From Roridomyces roridus (lineage: Eukaryota > Basidiomycota > Agaricomycetes > Agaricales > Mycenaceae), in assembly GCA_029378245.1 (NCBI GenBank), contig JARKIF010000071.1:1-64000 (forward strand): a stretch of DNA of 64,000 bases. The letters run 5' to 3'. A program made the position numbers and the translations under genes. Each line of letters begins with the position of its first letter. Position 1 is the first letter of the stretch. Below are positions 44,459-55,279 of this stretch, piece after piece. Below the pieces are notes generated by a model. That model worked only from the letters and a program-made list of their open reading frames with translations, was not told the DNA's origin and searched no databases.

Positions 44459-45965
44459 TGTATGTGCTCTAAACCTACTATAGAAATCGACAACACTCGA
44501 AGAATCTAACCAGATGAGTCGAGATACAGACGAATCTATATCCAACTAACCCAATCACGAAGCTCCGGGGCGAGTGACAACTATTGAATAGCGGGAATGT
44601 GGCGAGTATAAGTCCCTAGTACAGGGCCTTGTAAAGGTTGTAGGGAATTGGGTGATATAGTCTCGGATACGATGTCGAAACAAAGTATTGTGAATTGAGA
44701 TCCTTGATATGAACCAAGAATGACGATTCTAAAGCGTTTTGTAGATGGTAAAGCTTCACAGCTAACACAAAAGGTAGATTGAGTTTGGCTAAAGCCGGGT
44801 TTTGCAATAAAGCAGGTATTTGGGTCTTTCGATCCCTTTCACACTGGTATCCGAAGACGACAGCGACCGATACAACACGGATTTCGTAGATTCCAACACT
44901 TCACAACTCTGAACACACAAATAACCCTTGACAGACACACGGTACGACACAATCCAACAGATACTGATTCCAACACCCTGATTCACACTCAAGTCACACA
45001 CACAATAGCCAACAAACAAATGTTTAGATTTTCAATAGCGATTGCTTAACTACGCAATGCACCGTCGAAAGCCTCGGACAAAACCCTTGATCGCAGCTGG
45101 TAGCTTGCTAGTGGGGGAAGTATCCGCTGCCCTCTTGGGTAGCACTCTATCTACTTTATACAGGTCCGAGAATCATATGATAGTACAAACGAATGGCGCA
45201 ATAATTAGAAATGTCCTTGGTATCTGGAATGGAAACACCCTGATTGGTTGATTAGAACCGGCATCGTGTACGGCCGGTGTGCCAAGCCATGATTCCGCGT
45301 GGCGGACCTGTCGATCCGTGACTCCAACATTGATCCATGACTCGACTGATTTTAGTGAAGTCGTATCCGACCTCTCCCTTGATTGTATACCCTCCAGACG
45401 TACACCCATAGGTTGTAGGTCCAGAACGATACCCATATCTCCGACTACCTGTCCCGGATACCAGCGGATACTAGTTCGAAGACTAGTATCCGACCCGGAT
45501 CCTCCTTGTCCCGACTGCTGATGACAACTACGTCACTCCCTTCGGACCCGCTTCGGCGGTCTACTCATGTTTCAGGCTTTTCGGCCGACCTGCCCATCAT
45601 CCCGTGAACTTCCGAACCTCCGAATTGCACTCGCACCAAGGTTCGAACAGCTGACAATCGTACAACGGTTAAGAACTTGTTTAATTGGTGTATCCCATTG
45701 GTAGAGCAGGTATCCACAACTCCTACATGTTTCGGAGTGAGCCCGTCAGTCATATTCAGGTAAATACCCTTCAACCCGTACAGTACTCTTAAGTATCCAC
45801 CACACTGACTGTCTCTGGGCTCAACATCAGTCTTGTACTGAGATGACTTAGCTAGGATACTACCTTTGAAATCGTGCAAAACACGCGTTTTCAAGGGCAG
45901 TCAATTTCCATGCTTATCAGCGGCGACACAGGGTCTTGGCAGTCGGGTGAGCTCTGTTACAAATT
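44459..45965. other. Unclassified insertion between transposase parts
   Basis: About 1.5 kb without a recognisable domain. The ends look like TGTATG...GTTACA (on the minus strand TGTAACA...CATACA), as a TG...CA LTR-type unit would, but I find no target duplication. An 11-bp-arm hairpin (CGGATACTAGT / ACTAGTATCCG) lies at about 45461-45488. Minus-strand frames at 44616-45019 and 45565-45894 are open but unrecognised. Confidence 0.4.
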
Positions 45966-46499
45966 TTGGCCATTCAACACAACCTTGAAGAGCCGCTGGA
46001 TCTGAACGGTGACGCTTACGAAGACCTCGTCAATGGGCACATTGAGTCGCTCAGCATGGACAGAGGGGAAGCGTTTCGAGCTATGTATATGGCCACAAAA
46101 CCGAAGTTACTGTCTCATGCAAAATTCTGGGACAGAGCAGCATTTGTGGAAGAGTGCGGAGAGTTCATCATCAGCCACGAGCTGAACGATGGAACATACC
46201 GGCCTGCGACCTACGGACGTGTGGCACCACCGGAAACTCGGCGACCCCGTATAGCCGTGGTGATTTCCTCAGACGAGACGTCGAAGCGCACTTCACGCAA
46301 CCGCACGCGACGCCGAGCCGAGGATGAGGGCACCGATGAAGATGCTCCGCCTGCGAAGAGACCGGCACAATCAAACAGGGAGCTGAGGCCTCGCAACCAG
46401 GGAGTTGTCGTGTATGCACCGGTCGTACCTCCCGCACCTCCCGTGGATGAAGCCAAAATTACGGGACGAGGAAGGGGGTGGGTTACCATGGAAGAGTGA
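45966..46499 (+). pseudogene. Probable C-terminal part of the MULE transposase
   Basis: The frame opens without an ATG and reads 'LNGDAYEDLVNGHIESLSMDRGEAFRAMYMATKPKLLSHAKFWDRAAFVEECGEFI', a helical region, then a basic/acidic tail ('SRNRTRRRAEDEGTDED', 'PAKRP') ending at 46499. The lack of a start, its strand and its place after the truncated catalytic part suggest it is the C-terminus of the same transposase, cut off by the insertion at 44459-45965. I do not recognise the sequence itself, so this is inference from position. Confidence 0.5.
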
Positions 46500-47695
46500 G
46501 GGCAGTGGATCGGAGTCATGGGAATCAACGAGTGGCGGGTAGTTACATGTACTTAATGTGTATTTCCTCGACTGAAAGTCATTGTATGTATTGTTTGGAA
46601 TCAGGGAGTGTGGTGCAAGTTGAGCACAGGGACCTGGATGCCCAGGGTCCCGAGCGTATCACATCAACGGTGACGGAAGTGATCATGCAACTAGTGCGGT
46701 GCTGCCTCGGCGACAAGAAAGTAGTGCTGCGGCAATGCGCGTAGGTGACGCGGCGGTCGTATATGGGTACGCGGCGATGGTATGGCGGTGCCTGGCGATG
46801 ATATATTGAAATATGGCGCTGACGCGGCTCCACTCGGCCGACGCGGCGAAATATCCGTGCCCATTCTCGTGGCTCAAGCCTTGAAGCATCAAGGATAATT
46901 CAACCAAAACCATCAACCATCCACCATTTATTTTTTTGTGATAAATAACCTCATAGGACATGAATGGCAATCGAGCGGCGGAGGAGCGCTGCGCTTTGCT
47001 GAAGCCGAGTTGAGTGGCTGGACAGATCGGATGGCAGAAGTGCAAGCCAAGATCGTGGAGATGTGACAGTCGCTGTCAATTTAGCATCTTCTCTCCCGGC
47101 GGCGAGGCTGCACGGCTGTCGTGGGCAAAAGCCAAGCGTGAGGAGCTCAACTGTGAATGCAGGAAGCCAGGCGGCGACGGGAGGATGCAGATAGATACTG
47201 GCGGTGGGAGGGGTTGGGGTGCGTATACTGTATACATGGCCGACGGAGAGGCGGGTGGTGCTGCAAAAGGTCGAAAGGGCCATTCGGGGTCTCAAGCGGT
47301 TGATTTTGAGGTAAAATAACGAGCCTTGGCCAGGTTCTGTAAAGGAGAGATGTGGAAGCAGAATGGTGGCAGCGACTGCGACGCACCAAGGTCCCCGAGC
47401 CTGTCAGAACCGGCTCAAAATAAGCGCCCACCCCACTGTTCCATCGCCCCGCCGATAATGAGGTCCATCCTAGTCGAGAGAGTGGACACCAGTTGTCCAA
47501 ACGAGTCGTTGCTGGGGCAGCTGCCAGGCGACAGTGGGGACTGGCGGGATGGTCGTTTTCAGGCCGGATTTTGGCGCAGACCAGCTTCATATATGTTTTA
47601 GAGTCGAATGGGAGTCGTTTCAAGGTGGATTGCATGGGCAAAGCGGGCGTATTGAGGCGGGACAATGGGGAGGGAGCGGACAGCACGGATATCAT
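46500..47695. other. MULE right subterminal region, no gene
   Basis: No frame with motifs. Around 46740-46850 the plus strand has loose ~21-bp repeats around ACGCGGCG(A/G)T and ATATGG. The rest is unremarkable. Confidence 0.4.
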
Positions 47696-47726
47696 GTGAC
47701 GTGCTGACCTAAGGTCCGGCACGCCC
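47696..47726 (-). repeat. 31-bp terminal inverted repeat, right
   Basis: Exact reverse complement of 29968-29998. Outside it, TTTACTA matches the TAGTAA of the left side in reverse complement. Confidence 0.92.
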
Positions 47727-47746
47727 TTTGGCATGGCGTGTTTACT

Positions 47747-47793
47747 ACCAGACTATATACAACTACTTGTTCGTCAGTTGTATATAGTCTGGT
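47747..47793. repeat. Hairpin with 18-bp perfect arms near the right MULE end
   Basis: Arms 47747-47764 (ACCAGACTATATACAACT) and 47776-47793 are perfect reverse complements around an 11-bp loop. The left element end has no counterpart, so it is an addition between the outermost TAGTC and the rest of the terminal repeat. Confidence 0.88.
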
Positions 47794-47803
47794 CCCGAGA
47801 CTA

Positions 47804-47812
47804 GAACTCGGG
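47804..47812. repeat. Target-site duplication, right copy
   Basis: GAACTCGGG directly follows the element end GACTA and equals 29930-29938. Confidence 0.85.
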
Positions 47813-48515
47813 CATCTCCAACACAGCTCGCACGAACAACCCATAATCTCGCTCGATATCGATGACGGGGACCAACGTCTCGGCGCGCATGGGCCAGGCA
47901 ATCACGTACTCCCCATCGGCACGCTTTTCGGCACTCGTCGGCCCACCCAGGTAATTCGAGGCGTAATACCCTGCTTGGACATCTACGAAAGGGACCCCGC
48001 AGGTGCGTCCGTACGCCGTGATTGCAGCTTTCCCCTCCGAGTGCAGGATGTTGCGATATTTTCCAGAGGTGAGGGCGGCGATAGGTGGCAGGCCGGACCA
48101 GATAATGCCGCGGATGCCGGAAGGTGAGGCGGTGGCCGCAGCGTCGATGAGGAGTTTGCCTTCCGCAGTTTCCCGAGAGACGTCGCAATGTTCGAGGAAG
48201 TTTGTTACAAGCTCCGGGTCTTGTCGTTAACTCACTTTCCTTGAACAGAATGGTGGACTCACAAAAGCGTAATCTGCGCCTTTGAACGCTTCGAAAACCT
48301 TTTTCCCTATTATCCACGGTGAGAGAGACTTCGACGACGTCCACACCGCGGTCAGCCAGAGAGCGCGCCGCAGGTTTGGTGCTGTCGCGTGTGAATGCAC
48401 GGATGCGATACGCCTTGTCGGACTCGGCGAGCGCGGCGACGACACTGCCGCCTTGATTTCCTGTGGCGCCGACGACGGCCACGAGTGGGGCGGATGGGTC
48501 CTGTGTGATGGTCAT
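47804..48515 (-). pseudogene. NmrA-like protein gene, N-terminal half
   Basis: The ATG at 48515 starts 'MTITQDPSAPLVAVVGATGNQGGSVVAAL', with the Rossmann glycine motif GATGNQGG that binds NAD(P). Next come 'YRIRAFTRDSTKPAARSL', 'VFEAFKGADYAF' and 'PELVTNFLEHCDVSRETAEGKLLIDAA'. Further motifs are 'IRGIIWSGLPP', 'VPFVDVQAGYYASNYLG' and 'VPVIDIERDYGLFVRAVLEMPEF', followed at once by a TAG made by the element end. An A5 run (T-run 48300-48304 on plus) shifts the frame before 'VFEAFKG'; four As would restore it. The first intron lies near 48262-48220; its exact junction is unresolved. NmrA-like proteins are redox sensors or transcriptional co-regulators without dehydrogenase activity. The protein would lack its C-terminal third. 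Confidence 0.85.
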
Positions 48516-49689
48516 GCTGTGCGCGTGGAGTTTGCAAAGGCGCGAGTATATATGCCAATGCACCATGCCGACGGACTTACCAATCACTCTTGGTTTAATG
48601 ACAGAGTTGTAGCGATTCCGCCGTTGATATCACAGAATCCTATCAAATTTGATGGCGGCGGTGCACGGCAACTTTTGATCGCAACAACAAGTGCCGAAAT
48701 CTGCCGCTCAGCGAAAACATTTCAAGTCAAAGGAGCTGCGTTCCAGACAAATACCATTGGGCGAGTATTCCATTACATTCTCTACGCTACAAAATCCGGT
48801 TGGCAAGTACATACAAGCAGAGAGGCAGATGAAATGGTAGGGACGGATGTGCTTCGGGACTCTAGGCCGGACGGCGGACGGCGAGGAGCAGCCTCGACGC
48901 ACCCAGACCACTACATAGCCAACAACGCCCCGCTGCAGCCGTATCCGTGCGCCTCACCTCATGAGGGCCCGAGGCTCATGTGGCGAGGAAGACACGGACA
49001 CTAAGACGTGTTCGCCTCGACGACGGGCGACGGCGTGTGCAGCGGGGAAGTGGTAGCCGAAGGGGAGGCAAATGGGGTGTCTCAGCGCCAGCGACCAGCG
49101 CCGCCTGAGAAAGAAGAGGCGAAGGGAGCACTCACCGTCACACCTCTACCCAGCGGTCCCAGCCCCAGCTCATTTGCCCGTCCAACGCGTAAGAGTGGCA
49201 TTGTTCGCATGGAGGCATTATTACGGGCAGGTGATTAATGGGCGAGCATCGAGAAGGGCATGAATGCCGCACCTAGCGTCATCAATTGCACACATTGCGA
49301 GGTCGAGGGCCGAGGGTCCATGCGAAGCTCATGGCGGGCGAGTACCGACGCTTTTGAGACCGGTGACACTGAGAAGGCAGAAAGACGGCTGACGTCGATG
49401 ATAGACGGCGGGGTGTAGCGAGCGTGGTGTCGGGGTGTGAGGGGAGGAAAGGAATGACGTTGTTGTCTCATGTTTCGCTTGACGGCTCTTGTCGGCACCC
49501 CTGACTGAGATCAAGAGCTGCCGCGTGCGCCGGGATCAATTTCTCCAGATCACATTTGATATCAACTGCGGAAATGCAAAAGTGTAATGACAGTGCTTCT
49601 CCGCTTCGGCCCAAATGTCATCACTTTCGCGTAGTATCGGCTCCGAGTCCCGCTCACAAGCCGAAACCCAATACTTGATTCAAACATAT
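48516..49689. other. No recognisable gene
   Basis: Upstream of the NmrA N-terminal half and downstream of the DUF6593 copy B. Short frames only; no repeats or motifs seen. Confidence 0.4.
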
Positions 49690-50355
49690 TTAAAGAGATG
49701 TCTGTATCCACGGATTCGTACCAGCGGACGATCGTGCCAACACGCTCCTCTTCTCGACCATGCGCATCTTCTGTTCCGCGAGGATAAAAGCCGCGATAAT
49801 CTGAGGGTACAAATATTCCGTCCCGGGATAGAGCATTAGCGACAAGCGATCATCGGCCCCGCGGTGCCAATGGGCCATGAAACTCTCGGGATCTCCTCGA
49901 TCTTCTTGTCTGTACAACTAATCCACCTTTGAGCCCCGAGAAGACGGTGTTGAAAGTCAAAAGTCAATGCACACACCACCAGACGATGTTGAACGTGCAT
50001 TTTCAGAATACACGGCCCTTTTGCCGTGTCGATCAAATGAGCTGGGCTATGTGGCGCAGAATTATGTGAAGCAGCACAATAAATGAAGTACATACGCTCC
50101 ATCAACCTTGTACTCCTTCATCCATTTCCTTAACTTCATCTCACTTCCGCCGTTCTCGGGGAATACAACAGTGTCTGGGAGGAATGCATTCCTGTTGATC
50201 CGGGCCACGAGTGCAGAAGTGGTGATTGCAGTGAGCTCGAGGCTGGTCCCCGCAACTCCCTTTGGCGAGAGTTTGTACAGCGGCTGGGAGCCCGAGTACA
50301 ACGTAGTATTGACCATGCTGTCGGTGCCAAAGTGGAGAGATTTCGGATGGGACAT
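49690..50355 (-). CDS. DUF6593-type protein, copy B
   Basis: Exons 50355-50096, 50046-49977 and 49917-49690 (introns 49 and 59 bp) encode 185 residues. The line-up with copy A is clear: 'MVNTTLYSGSQPLYKLS' against 'MNNSTLYLGGLARYKL', 'LPDTVVFPENGGSEMKLRKWMKEYKVDG', 'AHLIDTAKGPCILKMH', 'ESFMAHWHRGADDRLSLMLYPGTEYLYPQIIAAFILAEQKMRMVEKRSVLA'. Intron phases are identical. The domain function is unknown. With copy A at 28601 the two paralogues lie on the two sides of the NmrA gene that the MULE split. Confidence 0.85.
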
Positions 50356-50888
50356 TCAGGGAAGAGCGAAGAGCCGAAAGAACTGGAATTTGTTCATATA
50401 CAGAGACGTGACAGAAAGCTGTGGCACTGCCTGCACGGCGGGGACACGGCGAAACCAGCTGACTTGCCAAGTGAATTGTTTAAATTTGGTGGATGCCGCC
50501 GAGCTTGTGCGAATATCACAGCGGCTTAAGTGAGAGGAGATAGTCTGGAAGCATACTGTTCAAGTTTCAACAAAGCAAGGTCGCATGCGGCATCAATCCT
50601 CGGGATCAATTCCGATCGAAGTGATTTTCATCCAATTTGATCCGTCGCTTACGCCTCTTGTCCCGAACTCTCACCTCTGTTCTTCCTGCTCGGTGTTCCG
50701 CACGTCCATATGATATGGGCAACCCCGCCGTGGGCGCGGCCATTCCCGGATTCATCTTACTTCCGCCGCTTGCCACCCGCTTGTGAACTGACACAACTGA
50801 GCCTGAGAACCATGCTTTGTACTCCTCCGTGCTTCTCGGTCCCTTGCCGGTCCATTTATCATGCCAGCGCTCTGTCATATCGACGACC
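50356..50888. promoter_or_regulatory. Divergent intergenic region, DUF6593 B / P450
   Basis: 533 bp between genes transcribed away from each other. No TATA box is convincing. Frames here are antisense noise. Confidence 0.4.
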
Positions 50889-52943
50889 ATGTCCCTCGAC
50901 TCCAAATGGGCTGCTTTACTGGCGGTAGGCGCCATCGTCCTCATCTACCCCCGAGTACGCAAAACTAGGGGTCCTCCGCTACCCCCTGGTCCCCGTCCCC
51001 TCCCTCTCATCGGCAACGTCCTGGACATCCCGTCTCAGGATCACTGGATCAAATTCACCCAACTCGCAGATGTCTGGGGTGCGTCCCCTTCTCATCCCTA
51101 GCTTCACTCAACATCTAATTCTCTTCAGGCGACATTTTCTCCCTAACGGCCTTCGGACAAACAATGGTCATCGTCAACTCGCTCAAAATTGCAGAAGATC
51201 TCCTCGACGTGCGCGGGGCCAACTTTTCTGACCGGCCAATCATCCCTATGGGCGGAGAACTCATGGGCTTCAATAACGTGCTGTCCATATCGCAGTATGG
51301 TGATCGTGTACGGACGGAACGCAAGTTGTTTCACCAGCTTTTCGGGACGAGGGTGTCGATACTGAACCAATTTGGAACGTTGATCGAGTCGGAGATTCAA
51401 CAGCTGCTTAAGAATGTGGGGCAGAATGGCGAGGATGTCGTGGGTCAAATTAGCAGGTGCGTGTGCATGTGATCATGTGCCTTACTCGACTGTATGCCTC
51501 CGGGATAGATTCACGGGCGGCCTCACGCTGCGTATTGCGTATGGATACCACCTCGTCGAGCCACCGCAAATCGATCCGTTCTTGCACATGTTCGACACTG
51601 CCGGCCACAACTATGCCAGCGCGTCGAAACCGGCGGCGTTTCTCGTTGACATACTTCCTGCTCGTACGTTTGTCTCTCTTTGGCTTTGTGAAAGCCGTCT
51701 GAGCGTTGTGTTAGTCCGTTATTGGCCTGAATGGCTTCCGGGAGGCGGGTTCCACACCATAGCGAGAGCGTGGAGGAAGCAATTGTTTGATACGACGGAT
51801 ATGGGGTATGAATATGTGAAGAAGCAGATGGTGAGTCGGGCTGATCATGATCACTAAGTATGTTCGAACGACCGCCGATGCCTCAAAGGCTACAGGACCT
51901 CCCGAACCCTCCTTCGTTTCTACCTCCCTCGACGAGGGCGTCCATGACGAGTATCTCATCAAGTGGGCGGCGATATCCATCCAAGCCGGGGGTGCTGATA
52001 CGGTTCGTTTGCTTGGTTTCTCACCTCCCTTGGCATCCTCGAACTCACAGCAATTGATTTCGCAGAGTTCATCTCAAATCGAAGGCTTCCTCCTCGCGAT
52101 GGCCCTGCACCCGGAGATCCAACGCACGGCGCAGAAGGAATTGGATGCCGTCGTGGGGCCGGATCGGCTTCCCGATATCAACGACCGTGCGAGTCTGCCC
52201 TACGTCGATGCCCTCTGTAAGGAAGTGTTGAGGTGGCATGTCGTTACGCCGACTGGTGCGTGAATCTTTTCCATATCTACTCGCTGGAATTTGGGGAACA
52301 TTCATTCGCAGGTATACCTCATCGAGCGAGAGAGGACTTTGTCTACGAGCGGGGAGAAGGATTGAGTCCGCTCATGATACCGAAGGGGGCTTTGGTCATT
52401 CCGAATATCTGGTGAGTATCGATTCGTACCGTAGACAGCAACTGAGCTGTTACAGGAAGATGGCGCACGACGCAAATCACTACACGCGTCCAATGGAATT
52501 CGATCCCTCCCGATTTCTGTCGCATGATGGCAAGAAGGCGGAGACAGATCCGACTAGGATGTGTTTCGGTTTCGGGAGACGGTGAGTTCTTGATTCTTTT
52601 TCTTCTTTCGTTATCCACCGACTCATTGCTCCCAGAATCTGCCCGGGTACGTATCTGCGAATCAGTCTCTGTAGTTGGTCGCCAATATTCTCCCTAGGAA
52701 AACTCCTCGCAGATACGACCCTCTTCCTCACCTGCAGCGCGATTCTCTCCGTATTCGACATCTCCCTCCTTGAACCAGGCTCGGGGTCAGACCATATCGG
52801 GCAAACGTCTGGAACAGTGAGGTGAGCTCTACGTTTCTGTTCATTGCGTGTTTTCTGAATGTTTCGTGGTAAGCCACCCGCTTCCTTTCAAATGCCGTGC
52901 GGTGCCGAGGAGTACGCAGGCGAAGGCGCTCGTTCGTGGCTAA
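50889..52943 (+). CDS. Cytochrome P450 monooxygenase, complete
   Basis: Eleven exons: 50889-51078, 51129-51456, 51509-51663, 51715-51830, 51889-52002, 52066-52255, 52312-52411, 52456-52581, 52636-52646, 52698-52821, 52874-52943; 507 residues with frame kept throughout. The N-terminal membrane anchor ([12 protein letters not shown]) and proline hinge ([15 protein letters not shown]) place it in the ER membrane. The I-helix motif is AGGADT (about 296-301), the K-helix ExxR is EVLR (354-357), the PERF-type motif is 'FDPSRF' and the heme loop FGFGRRICPG has Cys442. The start and hinge resemble the fungal CYP64/OxaD-type microsomal P450s. The substrate cannot be read from sequence. Exon 9 is an 11-nt microexon encoding the heme-ligand cysteine. 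No biosynthetic cluster partners are nearby. Confidence 0.92.
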
Positions 52944-53504
52944 GCAGGTGAATGCGAGATGGTGGCGCGTTGTATTATCACCCATATGATTTGAATGTGT
53001 ACAACCTTGCGTGCTTGGTCCTGGGCTTCCCTTTCCTTTTGGAACCGAAGATATGGCATCAGGGTGGCATCGGGGTGGTGTCAAACGGGAGTCGGATGTG
53101 GCACGACGAGAACAGTGTCGACATGCAGCATTGAGGGAGGAAAGTGGCGAGGAAAGTTGTGACTGCACCGCCACTAAGTGGTGTGAGTCCTAATTCCTTC
53201 ACCCGTACACAGACGGTGCTCATCAGCGCTCATCCCTGGTCACCTGGGTGCGGATTGCGTGTATGCATTGGGCACCCACGCTTTCATTTCCCACTCATCC
53301 TGTTGGTTCTCGCATTCTGGGCGTCCACACGCGCGACGTCTCAGTCTCACGCACACGTTGGCGTGGCAGCGGACATGCTGCGGGTAGAGAGTAGGTTTCC
53401 TCGTAGGTCCCTCTTGCCCAGGTCAAGAGGGAAACAAGTTGGTAGGCGGCTTCAATGATTGGATGTGAGGCTGTTTTCCGGGCATCCAAGGATTTGAATT
53501 GATT
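52944..53504. other. No recognisable gene
   Basis: Sequence downstream of the P450; short frames without motifs. Confidence 0.4.
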
Positions 53505-54560
53505 TTACAGCTCTTTGCGGAACATAGGGCGCGAGCCGGATTTTTATCAAAATGTTCAGATTTTGATCACTTTCAGTATTCCGCCTATTGTGAGCTCGAA
53601 TCTTGGCGGATTGGCCTCGGACATGAACCAAACGATTCCTACTGCTGTTCTGCGTGTCTTAGGGTACACAATTCGATTTATTGGCCTCTCCGGGAACCCT
53701 AGAGTGTGCAATATTTATTTGCAGTATTCCAGCTTGCACGACGGGCAGGGTATGACTGGGGCCGGGATATTTTGCCAGCACACTCCGATATATATTCAAT
53801 TTGGCGTAGGGCACTTCTATTTCGAATATGGAACCTGCAGCACCCCTGGTGTATCACAATGGTTCACCTGGTAATTCTCATTCATATCGGTGTTTAGTAT
53901 GCTTCCTCCTGCAAAATTTGGGTCGGGCGCCATGGAAGAATATCCAATGGATGTATCCCGAAGTCCTCCGAGCACCATTCCGAGTCAGAGCGTGCATAGA
54001 ATGCTCAGCATCGCCGTTGCGTGATGCTTAGTAAGCTGTGCAGCTGGCCCATCGGGCAGCACTTTGCACACAATCTGCGTAGTCCCCGTGCTTAAAAAGC
54101 TTCGGGATATACTCAGAGGGTGTCCCTACATGGCACCAGACCCAAGTTTCGCCCACGGACGCATAAAACACACGGGTTTATGCAGCAACAACATTGGTTG
54201 GCTGTTCTGATCCACCGGTGATCCCAGGGGTATTATATTTGAGGGAAACGTTGTCTACACCAAATAAAATGTGTGTTAAAGTATGCTGGCAAAGGGCTGC
54301 AGCCCCAGGTGCACCTCTCTCATTGTGCAAGCTGGAATAGTGTGAAATATGTACCAGGCACTCCCGGGTCCTCGGATGCACTAATACATGTGATTGTGTA
54401 TCCTACGACACGCGAAACAACTGTAGGAGTCGATTGGTAAAGGTCCGAGGGCAATCCGTTCAGAATTGAGCCCAGAACAAGCGGAAAACCCGAAATGATC
54501 AAAATCTCAACATTTTGATAAAGATCCGGCTCGCGCCCTATGTTCCGCAAAGAGCTGTAA
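53505..54560. repeat. Inverted repeat with ~370-bp arms that encode related frames
   Basis: The left arm (about 53505-53875, plus) and right arm (about 54560-54185, minus) share TACAGCTCTTTGCGGAACAT at the outer end. They also encode parallel frames: 'NIGREPDFYQNVQILI' against 'NIGREPDLYQNVEILI', then 'GLASDMNQTIPTAVLRVLGYTI' against 'GLPSDLYQSTPTVVSRVVGYTI', and 'CQHTPIYIQFGVG' against 'CQHTLTHILFGVD'. The arms have diverged. It is either a foldback transposon or a duplicated unknown coding segment; the frame has no known domain. Confidence 0.7.
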
Positions 54561-55279
54561 GAGAGAAAACACAATGCGGGGTACCCTGGGACCCGGATGT
54601 ACTTATATGCAGAGGAATTTCACATGTGGAGTACTTATCATCGCACGTTTGTCTCGTGATGCATTGTATATATATTGGCACACAATGGATTTCACTACGC
54701 AGCACCCATCATGCCAAGAATGTGAGTGTCCATAATTACTTTTCTGGGCCTCCTGCTCATCATTTGATCTAACAGTATCCATCTCCACGGTAATTTTCTA
54801 TCTCTGTCGACATGTAACATCCCACTGACAATGATTGCTGCTTAGGAATCTGTGTTACATCCACCATCAATGAACACCCTGATCTTCTGGGAGGGATGAA
54901 AATGTTTTCACAGCTTATAGTGAACAATGCCATAGTCCAGCAAACTGTGCCTGTGGAACAAGAGCGACTTGCAACTTCTCTCACTTGGAAAACACTACAG
55001 GCAGATGATTAAGGTACCCTATTAGGGTGTATTGTTTCCACTTAGATAATTACCCTAAGTGGGGGGACCCCCACTGGTGGAGGGTGGGACTCCCAGAAGG
55101 ACGCATCCCTGGGAGTGCCCACTGCGCACCCATTTTTTTCGAATATTTTATTCTCTCCCAGCTCTCCCATGGATATGTGACCATGAACATTAATTTCTGC
55201 AAAAAATACCGAAACTGGTTCAGACTGTTGTCCGAAGCTGGCAGCCCTCTCCAATGTTGTTCTTGTCATGTTCTCACAT
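54561..55279. other. Mostly non-coding; possible terminal exon at 54845-55013
   Basis: A plus-strand frame preceded by a TTAG acceptor reads 'ICVTSTINEHPDLLGGMKMFSQLIVNNAIVQQTVPVEQERLATSLTWKTLQADD' before a stop at 55011-55013. It looks like the last exon of a gene whose other exons I cannot find. Near 55060-55120 the palindrome-type word TGGGA(C/G)TCCCA also found at 57.4-58.4 kb occurs. Confidence 0.35.

Larger units (their letters stand above)
29939..47803 (+). mobile_element. 17,865-bp Mutator-like (MULE) element carrying nested insertions
   Basis: Both ends read TAGTC outward-in. A further TAGTAA(T/A)CACG and a 31-bp perfect inverted repeat follow on each side (29968-29998; 47696-47726). 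Nine-base direct duplications flank the element, and the NmrA gene resumes on either side in frame. The 9-bp duplication and the transposase remnant at 43108-46499 both fit the Mutator-like superfamily. The interior holds palindrome clusters, a hAT MITE, a TA-flanked TIR element, a copia element and another insertion. The right terminal repeat has an extra ~50-bp hairpin, so the ends are not symmetrical. Confidence 0.8.

Noticed and set aside
29939..47803. A Starship-type giant mobile element
   Set aside because: No DUF3435 tyrosine recombinase is seen at an end, and the element has terminal inverted repeats and a 9-bp duplication, which Starships lack.
47763..48587. 274-codon frame read as one protein
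   Set aside because: Only its first ~95 residues are real NmrA; the rest is out of frame with the conserved NmrA sequence and runs into the element end.
50606..50944. 112-codon minus-strand frame in the P450 promoter
   Set aside because: It overlaps the P450 start antisense and has no motif or homologue in the window.
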